Assembly: GCA_964352475.1 (NCBI GenBank)
Contig: CAYGSL010000005.1
Span: forward strand, 62,001 to 126,000
Direction of reading: 5' to 3'
Length of the DNA stretch: 64,000 nt
Source of the DNA: JAUIET01 sp964352475
Lineage (GTDB): Bacteria > Pseudomonadota > Gammaproteobacteria > Pseudomonadales > JAUIET01
The position numbers were made by a program, and so were the translations under genes. The notes below the pieces were generated by a model. That model saw only the letters and a list, made by a program, of their open reading frames with translations, had not been told where the DNA came from and made no database searches. Shown piece by piece: positions 62,415 through 64,000 of this stretch; the first letter of the stretch is position 1; each line of letters starts with the position of its first letter.

Positions 62415-64000
62415 TTCTTTCCCTGCGACCAACTGTCACGCAGACCGACCACTCGATTGAACACCAATTTGTCTGGCGCCGAGTCGTAGCGATCAACGCA
62501 AAAATAGCCTTCCCGCTCGAATTGAAAACGCTGTTCAGCGGCAGCGCTTTGCAAACTTGCCTCAGCTCTGGCCTGCGCACATATTTGCAAGCTGTTCGGG
62601 TTTATGCACTCGGTATAATCTTTGTCCGAATCACTTTCCGGATTTTCAGCGGTAAACAGCCTGTCATACAAACGCACCTCAGCTGGAACACTGTGTTGTG
62701 CAGATACCCAGTGAATCACTCCCTTCGCCTTATAGCCTTCCGGATTCTTACCCAGTGTCGCCATGTCAACAGTGCAATGCAGCTCCGCAAGCTCACCATT
62801 CTCATCTGTTATGGCTCGTTCGAACTGCACAACATAAGCACCACGCAACCTTACAGCGGTACCAGGTGCCAGGCGCTTCCACTTTGGAGGCGCTTCTTCA
62901 GCATAGTCTGCTCTGTCTATAAACAGTTCTCGGCTAAACGGCACATCACGGCGACCAAGAGTTTCGTCTTTGGGGTGATTGGGCAAACTGAGCGTTTCCT
63001 GCTGATCATCAGGGTAGTTACTCAACACCAGCTTTACGGGGTTTAGTACGCACATTGCTCTCGGAGCGTGCTTATCCAGATCATCTCTTATCTCATATTC
63101 CAGCATGCCTACATCAACGGTAGAGTAGGCACGGGCAATGCCTACCGCGTCACAGAAACGTCGAATTGAGGCAGGCGTGTACCCCCGGCGCCGCAGGGCG
63201 GCCAAAGTCGGCATTCTCGGGTCATCCCAGCCGTCCACCAACTGCTCATCCACCAGCCGCTTGAGCTTGCGCTTGCTGGTCACGGTGTAATTCAGATTGA
63301 GGCGAGCAAACTCGTATTGTTTTGGCTCTGCGGGTGTATCCACTTGCGCCACAAACCAATCGTACAACGGTCGGTGGTCTTCGAACTCCAGGGTACACAG
63401 CGAATGGGTAACACCTTCAAGTGCATCCGACAGACAGTGCGTGAAATCGTACATCGGGTAAATACACCAAGCATCGCCAGTTTGGTGATGATGCGCATAG
63501 CGTATCCGGTAAATGATGGGGTCGCGCATATTGATATTGGGAGACGCCATATCGATTTTTGCGCGCAATACGTGTTCGCCTTCTGCGAACTCACCTGCGC
63601 GCATGCGCTTAAACAAGTCGAGGTTTTCATCCACGCTGCGTTCACGGTGCGGACTGTTCTTGCCAGGTTCAGTCAAGCTACCGCGATACACTCGAGACTG
63701 TTCAGCGCTGAGACTGCATACATAAGCCTTGCCCTTCTTAATCAGCTCAATGGCAAACTCATACAGTTGCTCAAAGTAGTCAGAAGCGTAGCGTTCCTGA
63801 CCAGACCATTGAAAACCAAGCCAGAGAATATCTTCTTTTATCGAGGCCACATAATCGGCGTCTTCTTTCTCAGGATTGGTATCATCAAAACGCAAATTAC
63901 ATCTGGCGGTAACGCGCTCGGCGTACTCTTCGGCCAGACCAAAGTTCAGACAAATGGATTTGGCATGACCTATGTGCAGGAAACCGTTGGGCTCCGGTGG
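62411..64000 (-). CDS. glnS: Glutaminyl-tRNA synthetase, N-terminus beyond window edge
   Basis: About 530 C-terminal codons; the 5' end lies past 64000. At the window edge the reading frame already shows PPEPNGFLHIGHAK (HIGH motif), about 25-35 residues from the expected start. Further: RFDDTNPEKEDADYV, YPMYDFTHCLSDALEGVTHS, the MSKRK-like VTSKRKLKRLVDE and GWDDPRMPTLAALRRRGYTP. Two C-terminal beta-barrels for anticodon recognition follow. The direct glutaminylation route, typical of gammaproteobacteria, is therefore present. An apparent start at 63895 is internal (TTG in the conserved RFDDTNP stretch). Confidence 0.97.
   Translation of the reverse strand, partial: PPEPNGFLHIGHAKSICLNFGLAEEYAERVTARCNLRFDDTNPEKEDADYVASIKEDILWLGFQWSGQERYASDYFEQLYEFAIELIKKGKAYVCSLSAEQSRVYRGSLTEPGKNSPHRERSVDENLDLFKRMRAGEFAEGEHVLRAKIDMASPNINMRDPIIYRIRYAHHHQTGDAWCIYPMYDFTHCLSDALEGVTHSLCTLEFEDHRPLYDWFVAQVDTPAEPKQYEFARLNLNYTVTSKRKLKRLVDEQLVDGWDDPRMPTLAALRRRGYTPASIRRFCDAVGIARAYSTVDVGMLEYEIRDDLDKHAPRAMCVLNPVKLVLSNYPDDQQETLSLPNHPKDETLGRRDVPFSRELFIDRADYAEEAPPKWKRLAPGTAVRLRGAYVVQFERAITDENGELAELHCTVDMATLGKNPEGYKAKGVIHWVSAQHSVPAEVRLYDRLFTAENPESDSDKDYTECINPNSLQICAQARAEASLQSAAAEQRFQFEREGYFCVDRYDSAPDKLVFNRVVGLRDSWSQGKK

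Overview
The window is chromosomal DNA of a gammaproteobacterium. It is densely packed and carries almost only housekeeping genes. Gene content and order resemble Pseudomonas and its relatives: tRNA-Leu, tig, clpP, clpX, lon, hup, ppiD; yceD, rpmF, plsX, fabD, fabG, acpP, fabF, pabC, mltG, tmk, holB, pilZ; tRNA-Ser next to a YccA-type gene and tusDCB; and glnS-cysS beside a Pro-Arg-His tRNA array. I cannot name the genus. No phage, transposon, integron, CRISPR array or classical defence island was found. One 100-N scaffold gap interrupts the sequence at 22830-22929.

Layout: 1-2.5 kb holds a truncated catalase-like gene, two small conserved genes and a coiled-coil protein. 2.5-8.7 kb is a two-gene AddAB-like helicase/nuclease operon on the minus strand. 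8.8-18.3 kb carries DAHP synthase, nfuA, metH, sulfite reductase with its DUF934 partner and a cation/proton antiporter. 18.3-22.6 kb holds a YceI lipoprotein and the electron-transfer-flavoprotein module (etfBA divergent from ETF-QO). 22.7-27.7 kb holds DUF1285 (split by the false gap), serA, an Sfp-type phosphopantetheinyl transferase, ppiD and hup. 27.7-34.1 kb is the protein quality-control block lon, clpX, clpP, tig and tRNA-Leu. 34.2-36.7 kb is a less usual pair: a GH84 (O-GlcNAcase-like) glycosidase and a phosphomannose-isomerase-like protein. A 565-bp non-coding stretch follows, with a possible small RNA and a 93-bp tandem duplication.

37.2-49.2 kb is a minus-strand block for fatty acid and phospholipid synthesis, ending in pilZ and preceded by sppA, a HAD phosphatase and rluC. 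rne diverges from it with a structured leader of about 540 nt. 52.7-55.4 kb has tRNA-Ser, a BI-1/YccA protein, a small membrane protein, tusDCB and a DUF6316 gene. 55.4-60.1 kb has galE, trmA, an orphan winged-helix/nuclease-like protein, a metallo-beta-lactamase hydrolase and a dimeric dUTPase. The end carries a 28-codon membrane ORF with a strong ribosome binding site, tRNAs His, Arg and Pro with a duplicated tRNA-His fragment, cysS, and glnS running off the edge.

Functional links are mostly classic: sulfur assimilation (cysI, metH, tus thiolation), fatty-acid beta-oxidation electron flow (etf genes), the chaperone/protease operon, and the fab/plsX/acpP operon, which an Sfp-type transferase might serve by activating carrier protein. 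The observations most worth following up are the cytosolic GH84 pair, the tandem repeat and candidate sRNA beside it, the false assembly gap, two unannotated small membrane ORFs, a cluster of DnaA-box-like sites, and the duplicated tRNA-His fragment.
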